Counted from the first letter of the stretch, positions 33,932 to 44,371 are shown. The stretch is DNA of 64,000 bases from Gaetbulibacter_B jejuensis (GCF_039524015.1 NZ_BAAAGF010000001.1:1116001-1180000), one strand, 5' to 3'. The notes: generated by a model not told the origin, from the letters alone. A program made the numbers and translations.

Positions 33932-34972
33932 ATGGAAGTAGATTATATAATAGTAGGTTGTGGATTAGCAGGAATTGCCTTTTGCGAGCAGTTACGACAG
34001 AACAACAAATCTTTTGTGGTATTTGATAATTCATCTCAGCACTCATCAACTGTTGCAGCAGGATTATATAACCCAGTTATTTTAAAACGATTTACTGAAG
34101 TTTGGAGAGCTCAAGAACAATTAGATATTGCTTTGCCTTATTATAAAAGCCTTGAAAGTTTGTTAAGCAAGAAACTGGATTATAAATCGTCTATTTACAG
34201 AAGGTTTTCATCAATAGAAGAGCAAAACGAATGGTTCTCAGCTGCTGATAAACCAGCCTTAGAGCCTTATTTATCTACAAAGATTGTGAAGAATACCAAT
34301 GTATCGATTGATGCTCCTTTTGGTTTTGGAGAAGTCTTACATACAGGTAGAATTGATACTAATGTGCTTATTGATTCGTATAGGTTATTTCTTGAAGACA
34401 ATAATAGACTACACAAAGAGTTGTTTAAATATGAAGATCTAATATTAGATGGGCAAGAGATAAAGTACAATACTATTAGTGCATCACATATTGTGTTTTC
34501 TGAAGGCTTTGGGATTTTAAAAAATCCCTATTTTAAAAACCTTCCGCTTAGTGGAACTAAAGGTGAAATACTAACCATTAAAGCACCAGACTTAAAACTA
34601 GACTACATCTTAAAGTCATCAGCTTTTTTAGTGCCTTTGGGAGACGATTTATATTCTGTTGGAGCGACTTATAATTGGGATGATAAAACAAACTCAACAA
34701 CTATTGAAGCAAAAGAAGAACTAGTTAGTAAGCTGAAAAAGTTTATGACTTGCAGTTTTGAAGTTGTTAATCAAGTAGCAGGAATAAGACCAACGGTAAA
34801 AGATAGAAGACCTTTAGTAGGTTCGCATAATAATTACAACAACGTTTTTGTATTAAATGGACTAGGAACTAGAGGTGTTATGATTGCTCCTTATGTTGCA
34901 CAGCAACTCTTTAATCATATTGAAAAAGATGAGTCTTTAGAGCCTGAAATTAATATTTCGCGCTTCAATTAA
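33932..34972 (+). CDS. FAD-dependent oxidoreductase, DAO family
   Basis: A 346-residue flavoprotein of the D-amino-acid oxidase / glycine oxidase type: N-terminal dinucleotide motif YIIVGCGLAGIAFCEQL (residues 4-20), VAAGLYNPVILKRF, GTKGEILTI in the middle and a C-terminal FAD motif VFVLNGLGTRGVMIAPYVAQQL. The start is ATG at 33932; the TTG two codons earlier is unlikely. The substrate is unknown. Single-gene unit between the gldN terminator and a convergent DUF983 gene. Confidence 0.87.
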   Translation: MEVDYIIVGCGLAGIAFCEQLRQNNKSFVVFDNSSQHSSTVAAGLYNPVILKRFTEVWRAQEQLDIALPYYKSLESLLSKKLDYKSSIYRRFSSIEEQNEWFSAADKPALEPYLSTKIVKNTNVSIDAPFGFGEVLHTGRIDTNVLIDSYRLFLEDNNRLHKELFKYEDLILDGQEIKYNTISASHIVFSEGFGILKNPYFKNLPLSGTKGEILTIKAPDLKLDYILKSSAFLVPLGDDLYSVGATYNWDDKTNSTTIEAKEELVSKLKKFMTCSFEVVNQVAGIRPTVKDRRPLVGSHNNYNNVFVLNGLGTRGVMIAPYVAQQLFNHIEKDESLEPEINISRFN

Positions 34973-35002
34973 TAATTCTTTTCCTTTCGAAAGGTTAGGC
35001 TT

Positions 35003-35386
35003 TTACTTCTTAGCTAAAGTCTTATCATAATGCATAAAAAGATTAATCCATATATTTCTGGATAATCGCATTATTATTGGTCCAAAAGCAACCAAAGTTC
35101 CAATTATAGCTATAAAAGCAACTTTTAAGCTAGTATTTAAAAATAAGTAACTAATAACAAAAGCAGCAACAGCAAATGCAATACCTACACCATAACTCAC
35201 ATACATTGAACCATAAAAAAACGAAGGCTCAATTCTGTATTTTGTGTTACAATTAGAACATCTCTCATTTATCTTTAGAGTATCACCTAAAACATAAGGG
35301 TTTTTTGTAGTATACATAGATTCTTCATGACATTTAGGGCATGCGCCAGTGAAAATGCTATATAATTTGCTTCCTTTTTTTATCAT
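35003..35386 (-). CDS. DUF983 family membrane protein
   Basis: A 127-residue protein starting at MIKKGSKLYSIF (an earlier alternative start adds 13 residues outside the family pattern). It has a zinc-ribbon-like N-terminus (ACPKCHEESMY and ERCSNCNTKYRIEPSFFYG) and two membrane helices (about residues 66-88 and 92-112), the standard DUF983 layout. Function unknown. It converges on the FAD oxidoreductase gene. Confidence 0.88.
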   Translation of the reverse strand: MIKKGSKLYSIFTGACPKCHEESMYTTKNPYVLGDTLKINERCSNCNTKYRIEPSFFYGSMYVSYGVGIAFAVAAFVISYLFLNTSLKVAFIAIIGTLVAFGPIIMRLSRNIWINLFMHYDKTLAKK

Positions 35387-35467
35387 GATTAAAAGTTTAT
35401 TTTTGCGTTTTGTATCTCTATACAAAAATACTCTTTAATCATTAATTCTTTGTAACAATAGTAGCAA

Positions 35468-37381
35468 ATGCTCAATATTCATAATCTATCCATTTCTTTT
35501 CAAGGCGAATATCTATTCGAAGAAATCACCTTTAAATTAGGCTCTGGAGACAGAGTAGGATTGATTGGAAAAAACGGAGCAGGAAAATCCACAATGCTTA
35601 AAATTCTTTCTGGAGAAATGGAAGCCGATTCAGGTCAAATGGCAGCAGATAAAAACTTAAGTATTGGGTTTTTAAAACAAGATATCGACTTTGTTTTTGG
35701 AAGAACAGTTTTAGAAGAGTCTTACCAAGCTTTTGAAGAGATTAAATCGCTCGAAGCTAAAATGGAAGACATCAATACGCAATTAGCTGAACGTACAGAC
35801 TATGAAAGTGAAGGGTATAACCAGCTAATGATTGATCTTAACGATGTGCAACATCAATATGAGATTATTGGAGGTTATAATTATCAAGGTGAAACCGAAA
35901 AAATACTGCAAGGTTTAGGGTTTAAACGCGAAGACTTTGGTAAACTAACCGATACATTTTCTGGAGGATGGAGAATGCGTATTGAACTCGCTAAACTATT
36001 ACTTCAAAACAACGATATATTATTACTAGATGAGCCTACTAACCATTTGGATATCGAATCAATTATTTGGTTAGAAGGATTTTTGAAAAGTTATAATGGA
36101 GCAGTGGTTATTGTGTCTCACGACAAAATGTTTTTAGACAATGTAACCAACAGAACTATTGAAATTTCATTAGGAAGAATTTACGATTATCCTAAACCAT
36201 ATTCAAAGTTTTTGGTATTACGTAAAGAAATCAAAGACCAGCAGCTAGCAGCTCAGAAAAATCAAGAAAAGCAAATTCAACAAACTGAGAAGTTAATTGA
36301 AAAATTTAGAGCCAAAGCATCAAAAGCTTCTATGGCACAATCGCTTATAAAAAAGCTGGATAGAATTGATAGAATTGAGGTCGATGAAGATGATAACAGC
36401 GTAATGACACTTAATTTTCCGGTTTCCATTACTCCAGGAAAAGTAGTTGTTGAAGCCGAAGGCGTTTCAAAACATTATGGAGACTTACAAGTATTGAATA
36501 ATATTGACCTTACTATTGAGCGCGATTCTAAAACTGCATTCGTTGGTCAAAATGGCCAAGGAAAATCTACCTTAGCAAAAATTATTGTTAATGAAATAAA
36601 GCATCAAGGACATCTAAAACTTGGACACAATGTGCAAATAGGATATTTTGCCCAAAACCAAGCAGAATATTTAGATGGTAACAAAACTGTGCATGACACC
36701 ATGATTGATGCTGCTAACGAAACTAACCGAACTAAAGTAAGAGATATTTTAGGTGCCTTTTTATTTAGAGGAGAAGAAGTTGATAAGTATGTGCGTGTGC
36801 TTTCAGGAGGTGAACGTAACCGATTGGCAATGGCAAAATTAATGCTTCAGCCGTTTAACGTTTTGGTAATGGATGAGCCTACAAACCATCTCGATATTAA
36901 ATCCAAAAACGTGTTGAAGGAAGCGCTAAAACGTTTTGAAGGGACTTTAATTTTGGTATCTCACGATAGAGATTTTCTTCAAGGTTTAGTAGATAAAGTT
37001 TATGAGTTCAAAGACCAGAAAATTAAAGAATATTTAGGTGACATAGACTATTACTTAGAGCAACGAAATGTTGAAAGTCTTAGGGAAATAGAAAAAAGAG
37101 ACGTTGTTAAAGAAGCTCCTAAAGAAGCAAATAACAAACAATCCTACCAAGATCAAAAGAAACTAAAATCTTTAAATAATAAACTAAGTAATACAGAGTC
37201 TAAAATCAACTCACTTGAAAAAGAAATAAAAAACATTGATGTTGAGCTCGCTACCAATTATGATGAAGTCGTTTCAGACCCTAAATTTTTTGATACCTAT
37301 CAAGCTAAAAAAGACCAATTAGAAACATTGATGTTAGAATGGGAGACTATTCAGGAAGAAATTGATGGTATGACCTCATAA
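35468..37381 (+). CDS. ABC-F family ATPase
   Basis: A 637-residue protein with two ABC domains and no membrane region. Domain 1 has Walker A GKNGAGKST, signature FSGGWRMRIELA and Walker B ILLLDEPTNHLD; domain 2 has GQNGQGKST, LSGGERNRLAMA and VLVMDEPTNHLD. They are joined by a basic linker (about residues 245-310), and a C-terminal coiled coil follows (about 560-635), as in Uup-type members. ABC-F proteins act on the ribosome. Which subgroup (Uup, EttA or an antibiotic-protection type) is not clear; the C-terminal coiled coil favours Uup. Confidence 0.93.
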   Translation: MLNIHNLSISFQGEYLFEEITFKLGSGDRVGLIGKNGAGKSTMLKILSGEMEADSGQMAADKNLSIGFLKQDIDFVFGRTVLEESYQAFEEIKSLEAKMEDINTQLAERTDYESEGYNQLMIDLNDVQHQYEIIGGYNYQGETEKILQGLGFKREDFGKLTDTFSGGWRMRIELAKLLLQNNDILLLDEPTNHLDIESIIWLEGFLKSYNGAVVIVSHDKMFLDNVTNRTIEISLGRIYDYPKPYSKFLVLRKEIKDQQLAAQKNQEKQIQQTEKLIEKFRAKASKASMAQSLIKKLDRIDRIEVDEDDNSVMTLNFPVSITPGKVVVEAEGVSKHYGDLQVLNNIDLTIERDSKTAFVGQNGQGKSTLAKIIVNEIKHQGHLKLGHNVQIGYFAQNQAEYLDGNKTVHDTMIDAANETNRTKVRDILGAFLFRGEEVDKYVRVLSGGERNRLAMAKLMLQPFNVLVMDEPTNHLDIKSKNVLKEALKRFEGTLILVSHDRDFLQGLVDKVYEFKDQKIKEYLGDIDYYLEQRNVESLREIEKRDVVKEAPKEANNKQSYQDQKKLKSLNNKLSNTESKINSLEKEIKNIDVELATNYDEVVSDPKFFDTYQAKKDQLETLMLEWETIQEEIDGMTS

Positions 37382-37431
37382 AGAGTATTCTTTTTTAAGT
37401 TTTTTTTAACGGCTTACCACAAGCAAATAAA

Positions 37432-37439
37432 TATTTTTG
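37432..37439 (+). promoter_or_regulatory. -7 box for the RND efflux operon
   Basis: TATTTTTG fits TAnnTTTG and lies 26 bp upstream of the adaptor-gene ATG. The -33 side is not clear. Confidence 0.4.
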
Positions 37440-37465
37440 TAGGTATTACCATCAAAAATCATTTA

Positions 37466-38599
37466 ATGAGAAAACTAATACTCTCAGCTATTGGGCTAGT
37501 TATTATTTTGTTAGCTGTTTTCGGAGCCTATTTAATCATTGAAAATAGCAATAAGCCAAAACCTAGAATAGAAAAAGTAGTAAAGACTGTTTTTGCTGAA
37601 ACAGTAACAAATACAACAGTTCCAATAACCATACCTGCAAATGGAACTTTGGTGGCAAAACATAAATTAGAACTATATTCCGAAGTACAAGGTGTATTTC
37701 AAAGTAGTGCTCACGATTTTAAAGCAGGACAACCATACCGAAAAGGCGAATCTTTAATTAGAATAAATAGTAGCGAGTATTATGCTTCAGTGCAATCAGC
37801 AAAAAGTGATTTGTATAACTTGATAACTTCTATAATGCCAGATTTAAGACTGGATTACCCTGAAGTTTTCCCAGCCTGGGAAGCATATCTTAATAATTTC
37901 GACATTAGTAAAAGTGTTGCACCTTTACCTGAGTCAACTAATGAAAAAGCCAATTATTTTATCACAGGAAGAGGTATTGTGTCGTCTTACTACAATATTA
38001 AGAACCTAGAACAACGACTTTCAAAGTATAGTATTTATGCACCTTTTAATGGAATTTTAACCGAAGCTTTAGTAACTAAAGGTACTTTGGTACGTTCTGG
38101 TCAAAAATTAGGAGAATATATCGATACTTCGGTTTATGAGTTAGAATTGGCAATTAGTAAAACCTTTAGTGATCTACTTCAAATAGGAGAAAAAGTAGAG
38201 CTAAATACACTAGAAGGTAACCAAACTTATACAGGCAATGTAACAAGAGTTAACGGTAGAATTGACCAAGCTACTCAAACCATAAAAGTGTTTGTAGAAG
38301 TAAAAGGCGACAACTTAAAAGAAGGGATGTTTCTTGAAGCCAATTTAGAGGCTAAAGACGAACCAAATGCGATTAAAATTTCAAGAAAGCTACTAGTTGA
38401 TGAATCTGAAATATTCATTATTAAAGACAGTATTTTAGATTTAATACAAGTTAAGCCAGTTTATTTTTCACCAAAAGAAGTTGTGATAAAAGGTGTTCCT
38501 GACGGAACAAAAATTTTGTCTAAATCAGTCCCTGGAGCTTATGCTGGTATGCTAGTAAAAGTTAACCAAGAATCGACTTCACAACAAACCAATAACTGA
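37466..38599 (+). CDS. RND efflux periplasmic adaptor (HlyD/MFP family)
   Basis: A 377-residue adaptor with an N-terminal membrane anchor (residues 4-26, ILSAIGLVIILLAVFGAYLIIEN), barrel-sandwich halves (GTLVAKHKLELYSEVQGVFQSS and YSIYAPFNGILTEALVTKGTLVRSGQKLGEYID), and a beta-barrel with DQATQTIKVFVEVKGDNLKEGMFLEANL. It bridges the inner-membrane pump and the outer-membrane channel encoded directly downstream. The gap to the pump gene is 2 bp. Confidence 0.94.
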   Translation: MRKLILSAIGLVIILLAVFGAYLIIENSNKPKPRIEKVVKTVFAETVTNTTVPITIPANGTLVAKHKLELYSEVQGVFQSSAHDFKAGQPYRKGESLIRINSSEYYASVQSAKSDLYNLITSIMPDLRLDYPEVFPAWEAYLNNFDISKSVAPLPESTNEKANYFITGRGIVSSYYNIKNLEQRLSKYSIYAPFNGILTEALVTKGTLVRSGQKLGEYIDTSVYELELAISKTFSDLLQIGEKVELNTLEGNQTYTGNVTRVNGRIDQATQTIKVFVEVKGDNLKEGMFLEANLEAKDEPNAIKISRKLLVDESEIFIIKDSILDLIQVKPVYFSPKEVVIKGVPDGTKILSKSVPGAYAGMLVKVNQESTSQQTNN

Positions 38600-38601
38600 T
38601 T

Positions 38602-41600
38602 ATGAGAAAAATAATTAGCTATTTCATAAAGTATGAAGTTGCAGTAAATATAATTATCATTGCGTTTCTCATCTTTGGGGTTTTAGGCGTTTTTCAATTA
38701 AAATCATCCTTTTTTCCGTTACAAGAATCTGAAACCATTTCCATAAATATTACCTACCCTGGAGCAGCACCTCAAGAGATCGAAGAAGGTATTGTTTTAA
38801 AAGTTGAAGACAACCTTAAAGGATTAGTAGGTGTTGAGCGAGTAACTTCCACCTCAAGAGAAAATGGAGGAAGCATTACCGTTGAAATTGAAAGTGATGA
38901 GGATATAGACGATATGCTCGCCGAAGTAAAAAATGCAGTTGATAGAGTGCCGAATTTCCCAACAGGAATGGAACCTTTAGTGGTTGCAAAACAAGAACGT
39001 ATTAGACAAACCATTGATTTTGCCATTAGTGGAGATAATATTGAACTCGCTTCATTAAAACAAATAGGACGACAAATAGAAAACGATTTGAGAGCTATGG
39101 ATGGGATTTCTCAAATCAGTATTTCTGGTTATCCTGAAGAAGAAATAGAAATTGCAGTACGAGAAAATGACCTTTTAGCGTATAACTTAACCTTTTCTGA
39201 GGTAGCAAATGCAGTCGCTCAAGCTAATATTTTATCCACTGGTGGAAATATAAAAACCGATAGTGAAGATTACTTAATTAGAGCAAACAATAGGTCTTAT
39301 TATGGTAATGAGTTAAACCACTTGCCTGTTAGAGCAAGAGAAGATGGTACTGTAGTACGATTGCAAGATGTGGCAACTATAAAAGACCGTTTTTCTGAAA
39401 CACCAAATGCATCTTATTTTAATGGTAATGTTGCAGTAAATGTTGAAATTACTAATACAAATAGCGAAGACCTTCTTTCTGCTGCAGAAAAAGTAAACGC
39501 GTACATTGAGGAATTTAATCAAAAGCATTCAGGAGTTAAAATAGATGTGGTTAGCGACTCTTCAATACGGTTAAACCAAAGAACACAATTACTTTTAGAA
39601 AATGGTGCAGTAGGTATCTTGTTAGTGCTATTCTTTTTATCACTATTTCTTAATACGCGTTTAGCTTTTTGGGTGGCGTTAGGTTTGCCTGTAGCCTTTC
39701 TAGGAATGTTCATTTTTGCACCTTTGTTTAATGTAACCATTAATGTATTGTCTTTGTTTGGAATGATAATAGTTATTGGTATTCTGGTAGATGATGGTAT
39801 TGTAATTTCTGAAAATATCTACCAGCATTTTGAAAAAGGAAAACCAAGAATACAAGCTGCAATAGATGGTACTATGGAAGTTGTACCTCCTATTTTATCA
39901 GCGATTCTCACAACCGTTTTAGCCTTTTCAACGTTTCTGTTTTTAGATGGTCGTATAGGTGCGTTTTTTAGCGAAGTTTCGGTTATTGTAATGTTGACCT
40001 TAGTTGTGTCGTTGGTTGAAGCATTAATTATTCTTCCTGCTCATATTGCACATTCTAAAGCGCTTACACATCTTTCCGAAGAAGAAAAGGCAAAGAAAAA
40101 AGGAATAGCAAAACTGTTTTTAAAACTTAGGAAGTTTAATGAGCTAGGAGATAAATTCATGGTGTATCTTAGAGATACGTTATACACTCCAGCATTACGA
40201 TTTGCTTTAAACCAACGCTTTATAACATTTGCAATACTCTTAGCTATGATGATTCTTACCATAGGATCTTTTCAGGCAGGTGTTATTAGAAGTGCGTTTT
40301 TCCCAAGTATTGCGAGTGATAGAGTGAGTATAGACTTATTAATGCCTGAAGGAACAAACCCAAAAATCACAGACTCAATAATAACCATGGTTGAAACTGC
40401 TGCTTGGGAAGTTAACGAGGATTACACACAAAGGCAATCTGGTAATAAGCAAGTGGTTCAAAATATTATTAAACGTGTTGGTCCAGGAAACAACAAAGCA
40501 AGTTTGAGTGTTAACTTGTTACCAGGAGAAGAACGTGATTTTGGTTCACCTGAAATTACAAATTCTATTAGAGAAGCTGTTGGAGAAGTGTATGGAGTGG
40601 AGCGTTTAACTTTTGGTTCGGGAGGAAACTTTGGAGGTAATCCTGTGTCTATTTCTTTATTAGGAAATAATACCGAAGAGCTTAAATTGGCTAAAGATGA
40701 ATTGAGGCTTGCCTTAGAAAATAATCCACTTTTAACTGATATTTCTGATACTGACCCAGAAGGAATAAAAGAAATTAATATTGAACTTAAAGAATCGGCT
40801 TATGCACTTGGTTTAAATTTAAGAGAAGTGATGAGTCAAGTAAGAGCAGGTTTTTTTGGTTTGCAAGCACAACGTTTTCAACGTGGACAAGATGAAATTC
40901 GTGTTTGGGTACGATATGATAGAGTTAATAGAGAATCAATTAACGACCTTGATGAAATGCGTATCGTTACACCTTTAGGTCAACGAGTTCCATTTGGAGA
41001 AATAGCAACTTATGAAATTAAAAGAGGCGACGAGAGTATTAGTCACCTTGACGGAAGAAGAGAAATTCAGGTTAATGCAGACTTGAAAGATATTAAAGGA
41101 AGTCCAACCGAGATTTTACAAGACATAAGAACCAATGTTATGCCAGAGCTGATGTCTAAATATCCTACCATTAGTGCATCTTACGAAGGACAAAACAGAG
41201 AGAAAAACAAACTCACCAATTCAGCAAGAATAGTAGTGCCAGTTGTTATATTCTTAATATATGTAGTTATTGCGTTTACATTCAGAAGTTATAGTCAACC
41301 ATTATTATTGATACTTATGATTCCGTTTAGTTTCATAGCAGTAGCTTGGGGACATTGGTTTCATGATTTTCCAATTAATATTTTGTCAGCTTTAGGAATT
41401 ATTGCACTTGTTGGAATTATGGTAAATGATGGATTGGTACTCATAGGTAAATTCAATTCCTTTTTAAAAGAAGGAATGAAATTTGACGATGCGCTTTTTG
41501 AGGCAGGTAAAGCCCGATTTAGAGCTATATTCTTAACCTCATTAACTACAATTGCTGGTATTGCACCTTTACTTTTAGAAAAGAGTAGGCAAGCGCAATT

Positions 41601-41796
41601 TTTAAAGCCAATGGCAATTTCAATAGCCTATGGTATTGGTATCGCTACAGTTTTAACATTGTTAATTTTACCACTTTTAATTTCAGTGACTAATAGCGCA
41701 AAAAAGAATTCTAAATGGTTGGCAACAGGTAAAAATGTTACTAAAGAAGAAGTAGAACGTGCTATAAAAGAACAAAATATTGAAGATGAACATTAA
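38602..41796 (+). CDS. RND efflux pump, AcrB/MexB-like permease
   Basis: A 1064-residue 12-helix pump. The proton-relay Asp pair of helix 4 is present (IIVIGILVDDGIVISENIYQHFEKG), as is the helix 11-12 region and the porter-domain blocks TYPGAAPQEIEEGIVLKVED and DGISQISISGYPEEEIEIAV. The sequence type suits the multidrug (HAE-like) branch more than the metal (HME) branch, but the substrate is not known. Its 3' end overlaps the start of the TolC-like gene by 11 bp. Confidence 0.94.
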   Translation: MRKIISYFIKYEVAVNIIIIAFLIFGVLGVFQLKSSFFPLQESETISINITYPGAAPQEIEEGIVLKVEDNLKGLVGVERVTSTSRENGGSITVEIESDEDIDDMLAEVKNAVDRVPNFPTGMEPLVVAKQERIRQTIDFAISGDNIELASLKQIGRQIENDLRAMDGISQISISGYPEEEIEIAVRENDLLAYNLTFSEVANAVAQANILSTGGNIKTDSEDYLIRANNRSYYGNELNHLPVRAREDGTVVRLQDVATIKDRFSETPNASYFNGNVAVNVEITNTNSEDLLSAAEKVNAYIEEFNQKHSGVKIDVVSDSSIRLNQRTQLLLENGAVGILLVLFFLSLFLNTRLAFWVALGLPVAFLGMFIFAPLFNVTINVLSLFGMIIVIGILVDDGIVISENIYQHFEKGKPRIQAAIDGTMEVVPPILSAILTTVLAFSTFLFLDGRIGAFFSEVSVIVMLTLVVSLVEALIILPAHIAHSKALTHLSEEEKAKKKGIAKLFLKLRKFNELGDKFMVYLRDTLYTPALRFALNQRFITFAILLAMMILTIGSFQAGVIRSAFFPSIASDRVSIDLLMPEGTNPKITDSIITMVETAAWEVNEDYTQRQSGNKQVVQNIIKRVGPGNNKASLSVNLLPGEERDFGSPEITNSIREAVGEVYGVERLTFGSGGNFGGNPVSISLLGNNTEELKLAKDELRLALENNPLLTDISDTDPEGIKEINIELKESAYALGLNLREVMSQVRAGFFGLQAQRFQRGQDEIRVWVRYDRVNRESINDLDEMRIVTPLGQRVPFGEIATYEIKRGDESISHLDGRREIQVNADLKDIKGSPTEILQDIRTNVMPELMSKYPTISASYEGQNREKNKLTNSARIVVPVVIFLIYVVIAFTFRSYSQPLLLILMIPFSFIAVAWGHWFHDFPINILSALGIIALVGIMVNDGLVLIGKFNSFLKEGMKFDDALFEAGKARFRAIFLTSLTTIAGIAPLLLEKSRQAQFLKPMAISIAYGIGIATVLTLLILPLLISVTNSAKKNSKWLATGKNVTKEEVERAIKEQNIEDEH

Positions 41797-43102
41797 GTAT
41801 TCTATATCTGTAATTTTTATTTTAATAGCGAGTTTAGTCAAAGCTCAAGATGTACTCACTACACAAGAAGCAATTGAAATTGCTTTAGAGAATAACTATG
41901 GTATTAAAATAGCGAATAAAAATGTTGAAATTGCCGAAAATAATACCAATGTTTTAAATACTGGATACTTGCCAACAGTAACAGCAAGTGGAGGAGCAAC
42001 ATATAATATTGATAATACAGAAGCTGAGTTTTCTGATGGAAGTGTTACAACTTTAGAAGGTGCCGAAAGTTCGCGTTACAATACGTCAATTAACCTAAAC
42101 TATACATTATTTGATGGATTAGGAAGACGATATAACTACAAAAGATTAAAGGAAGAAGAGCAATTATCAGAACTACAAGCAAGAGAAACAATTGAAAATA
42201 CAATATTACAATTACTCTCAGTATATTACAATGTAGCTCAATTGTCTGAAAATACTTTGGCTTTAGAACAAACCTTAAACATCTCAAAAGATAGGTTAAC
42301 AAGAGCGCAATACCAGTTTGATTATGGTCAAAGCACAAAACTTGGTGTATTGAACGCTCAAGTTGATATTAATAACGACAGCATTAATTACATTAACGCT
42401 AATCAGCAATTAAAAAATTCTAAACGCGATTTAAATGTTGTGATGGGTAATGTTATGAATTCTCAGTTTGACGCAGATACTTTGGTAACGTTTAAACTTC
42501 AGCTTAATAAAGACCAATTGTTAGAACAAATGAAATCTAACAACGTTACATTATTACAATTAGAAAAAAACATTTTAATAAGCGAATACGATATAAAATT
42601 TAATAAGGCTGCATATTTACCAACCTTAGGATTAACAGGTTCTTATGGATGGAATAAAAATAATAACAACGCTGCATCATTCTTAGCTGTATCAACTAAT
42701 ACAGGTTTGTCTGGTGGATTAAATTTAAGCTGGAATTTATTTGATGGTGGAAGCGCTATAACCAGAGTTAAAAACGCTAAAATAAATTTAGAAACTCAGC
42801 AGTTACAAAAAGATCAAATTATAATTGATATCGAACGAAACTTCAATAATGCTTGGGACGATTACCAAAACAAGTTAACGATATATAGGGTTCAGGAAGA
42901 AAATATAATCACCTCTAAAAATAATTTCGACCGTACTCAAGAAAAATTTAAACTTGGTCAAGTAACTTCAATAGAGTTTAGACAAGCTCAATTAAACTTG
43001 CTTAATGCTGAGCTTAGTAAAAACCAAGCAAAATATGATGCTAAATTAGCTGAACTTACCCTTCTTCAAATCAGTGGTGAGTTGTTGAATGTTCAATTTT
43101 AA
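41786..43102 (+). CDS. TolC-family outer membrane channel
   Basis: A 438-residue outer-membrane efflux protein with a signal peptide (MNIKYSISVIFILIASLVKAQ) and two TolC repeats rich in long helices (TTQEAIEIALENNYGIKIANKNVEIAENN and INLETQQLQKDQIIIDIERNFNNAWDDYQNKLTIYRVQEENI). The ATG at 41786 is the natural start; a TTG at 41780 is also in frame. Third gene of the RND operon, overlapping the pump gene. Confidence 0.93.
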   Translation: MNIKYSISVIFILIASLVKAQDVLTTQEAIEIALENNYGIKIANKNVEIAENNTNVLNTGYLPTVTASGGATYNIDNTEAEFSDGSVTTLEGAESSRYNTSINLNYTLFDGLGRRYNYKRLKEEEQLSELQARETIENTILQLLSVYYNVAQLSENTLALEQTLNISKDRLTRAQYQFDYGQSTKLGVLNAQVDINNDSINYINANQQLKNSKRDLNVVMGNVMNSQFDADTLVTFKLQLNKDQLLEQMKSNNVTLLQLEKNILISEYDIKFNKAAYLPTLGLTGSYGWNKNNNNAASFLAVSTNTGLSGGLNLSWNLFDGGSAITRVKNAKINLETQQLQKDQIIIDIERNFNNAWDDYQNKLTIYRVQEENIITSKNNFDRTQEKFKLGQVTSIEFRQAQLNLLNAELSKNQAKYDAKLAELTLLQISGELLNVQF

Positions 43103-43111
43103 GCGTGGTAA

Positions 43112-43294
43112 ATGGAAGAGCATTTTTTTCAATGTCCTTACTGTTGGGAAGAAATTTCCATGCTTGTTGATACTTCACAAAGTAATCAAAACTACATCGA
43201 AGATTGTGAGGTTTGTTGCAATCCTATTAGGTTGAATATCAGTGTAAAAAATAATCAAATTTCTGGTTTTGAAGCAAATAATATAGAACAGTAG
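43112..43294 (+). CDS. CPXCG-motif cysteine-rich small protein
   Basis: A 60-residue zinc-ribbon-like protein with FFQCPYCWEEISMLVD (CxxC, residues 8-11) and IEDCEVCCNPI (CxxC, residues 33-36), the two metal-binding knuckles of the CPXCG family. It follows the TolC gene by 9 bp and may be read with the efflux operon. Function unknown. Confidence 0.85.
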   Translation: MEEHFFQCPYCWEEISMLVDTSQSNQNYIEDCEVCCNPIRLNISVKNNQISGFEANNIEQ

Positions 43295-43437
43295 TTTTTT
43301 GTTAGTTTTCTGAAAATCAATTATTTGTGGTTTTTGGGTGTTGCTGATTTGTGCATTTCATCGAAAATAATTGGTGATTCAACGGCTTATATCTATATTC
43401 GTTATGTAAATGTGCTCCCTCAACAAAATCTACTATT

Positions 43438-44343
43438 ATGAAAACCATAAAAACTACATTGTTATTCTGTCTAGTAACAGTTTTTTCATTTGCTAGTATT
43501 TCCACCAAAGAAAAAGATGCTTTAAAAGCACTATATAACTCTACAGGAGGTCAATCTTGGACTAAAACTTGGGATTTAAATGCGCCTGTATCTAATTGGC
43601 ATGGAGTTGTTATTAGAAATGATAAAGTTGTTGAATTGAATTTAGAATTCAATAACTTAACAGGAAATTTACCATTTGAATTTGGTGATTTAGTTAATCT
43701 TGAAAAAATTAACTTTTTCAGAAATAACATCACAGGTAGCATTCCTTCTTCAATAGGAAAATTAAAATCCTTAAGATATTTAAACATAGCTTTCAATAAG
43801 CTTAATGGAGAGTTGCCACATACAATTACTGATTTAACATCATTAGTTTCATTGCAGTTATACATGAATAGTATTGAAGGAACAATACCTTCTCAAATTG
43901 GTAACTTAACAAGGTTAAGAACATTAGAATTATATAACAACAATTTAAAAGGTTCAATTCCTGCTTCTATTGAAAAGTTGACTAACCTAAGAGAATTTTT
44001 AGTTAGTAGTAATAACTTAACAGGAAAGCTTCCTTCAAGCATTTCTAATCTTAAAAAACTTAAAGTACTAAGCGTTTTTGATAATAACTTATTTGGAATA
44101 GTGCCTTCTTCAATTGGTGACTTAACTAATTTAGAAGAGTTAGTACTTGCTGATAATGCCTTTTATGGTGATTTACCATCTGAATTAGCAAGCTTAACAA
44201 ATCTAAAAGTTTTATTATTAGGAAATAATGCATTTAAAGGAGACTTAGCATCTTTACAAGATAAGTTTCCAAATATTAGAAACTTTGATGCTCAAAATAA
44301 TAACTCTAAAGGAAGCATTGCGACTTTAGATACTGAAGATTAA
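43438..44343 (+). CDS. Secreted leucine-rich-repeat protein, plant-type repeats
   Basis: A 301-residue protein with a signal peptide (residues 1-19), an N-terminal cap (ALKALYNSTGGQSWTKTWDLNAPVSNWHGVVI) and about nine 24-residue repeats of the plant-specific LRR pattern (LTGxIPxxIGxLxxLxxLxLxxN), starting at residue 65. It has no C-terminal T9SS sorting domain and ends soon after the last repeat. Such proteins usually bind other proteins; no partner is evident. Single gene with its own terminator. Confidence 0.88.
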   Translation: MKTIKTTLLFCLVTVFSFASISTKEKDALKALYNSTGGQSWTKTWDLNAPVSNWHGVVIRNDKVVELNLEFNNLTGNLPFEFGDLVNLEKINFFRNNITGSIPSSIGKLKSLRYLNIAFNKLNGELPHTITDLTSLVSLQLYMNSIEGTIPSQIGNLTRLRTLELYNNNLKGSIPASIEKLTNLREFLVSSNNLTGKLPSSISNLKKLKVLSVFDNNLFGIVPSSIGDLTNLEELVLADNAFYGDLPSELASLTNLKVLLLGNNAFKGDLASLQDKFPNIRNFDAQNNNSKGSIATLDTED

Positions 44344-44371
44344 ATTTTTAAAGTATTTTAATTAGTTATTT

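Noticed and set aside
34983..34994. CCTTTCGAAAGG palindrome between convergent genes as a terminator
   Set aside because: No loop or T-run; probably incidental.
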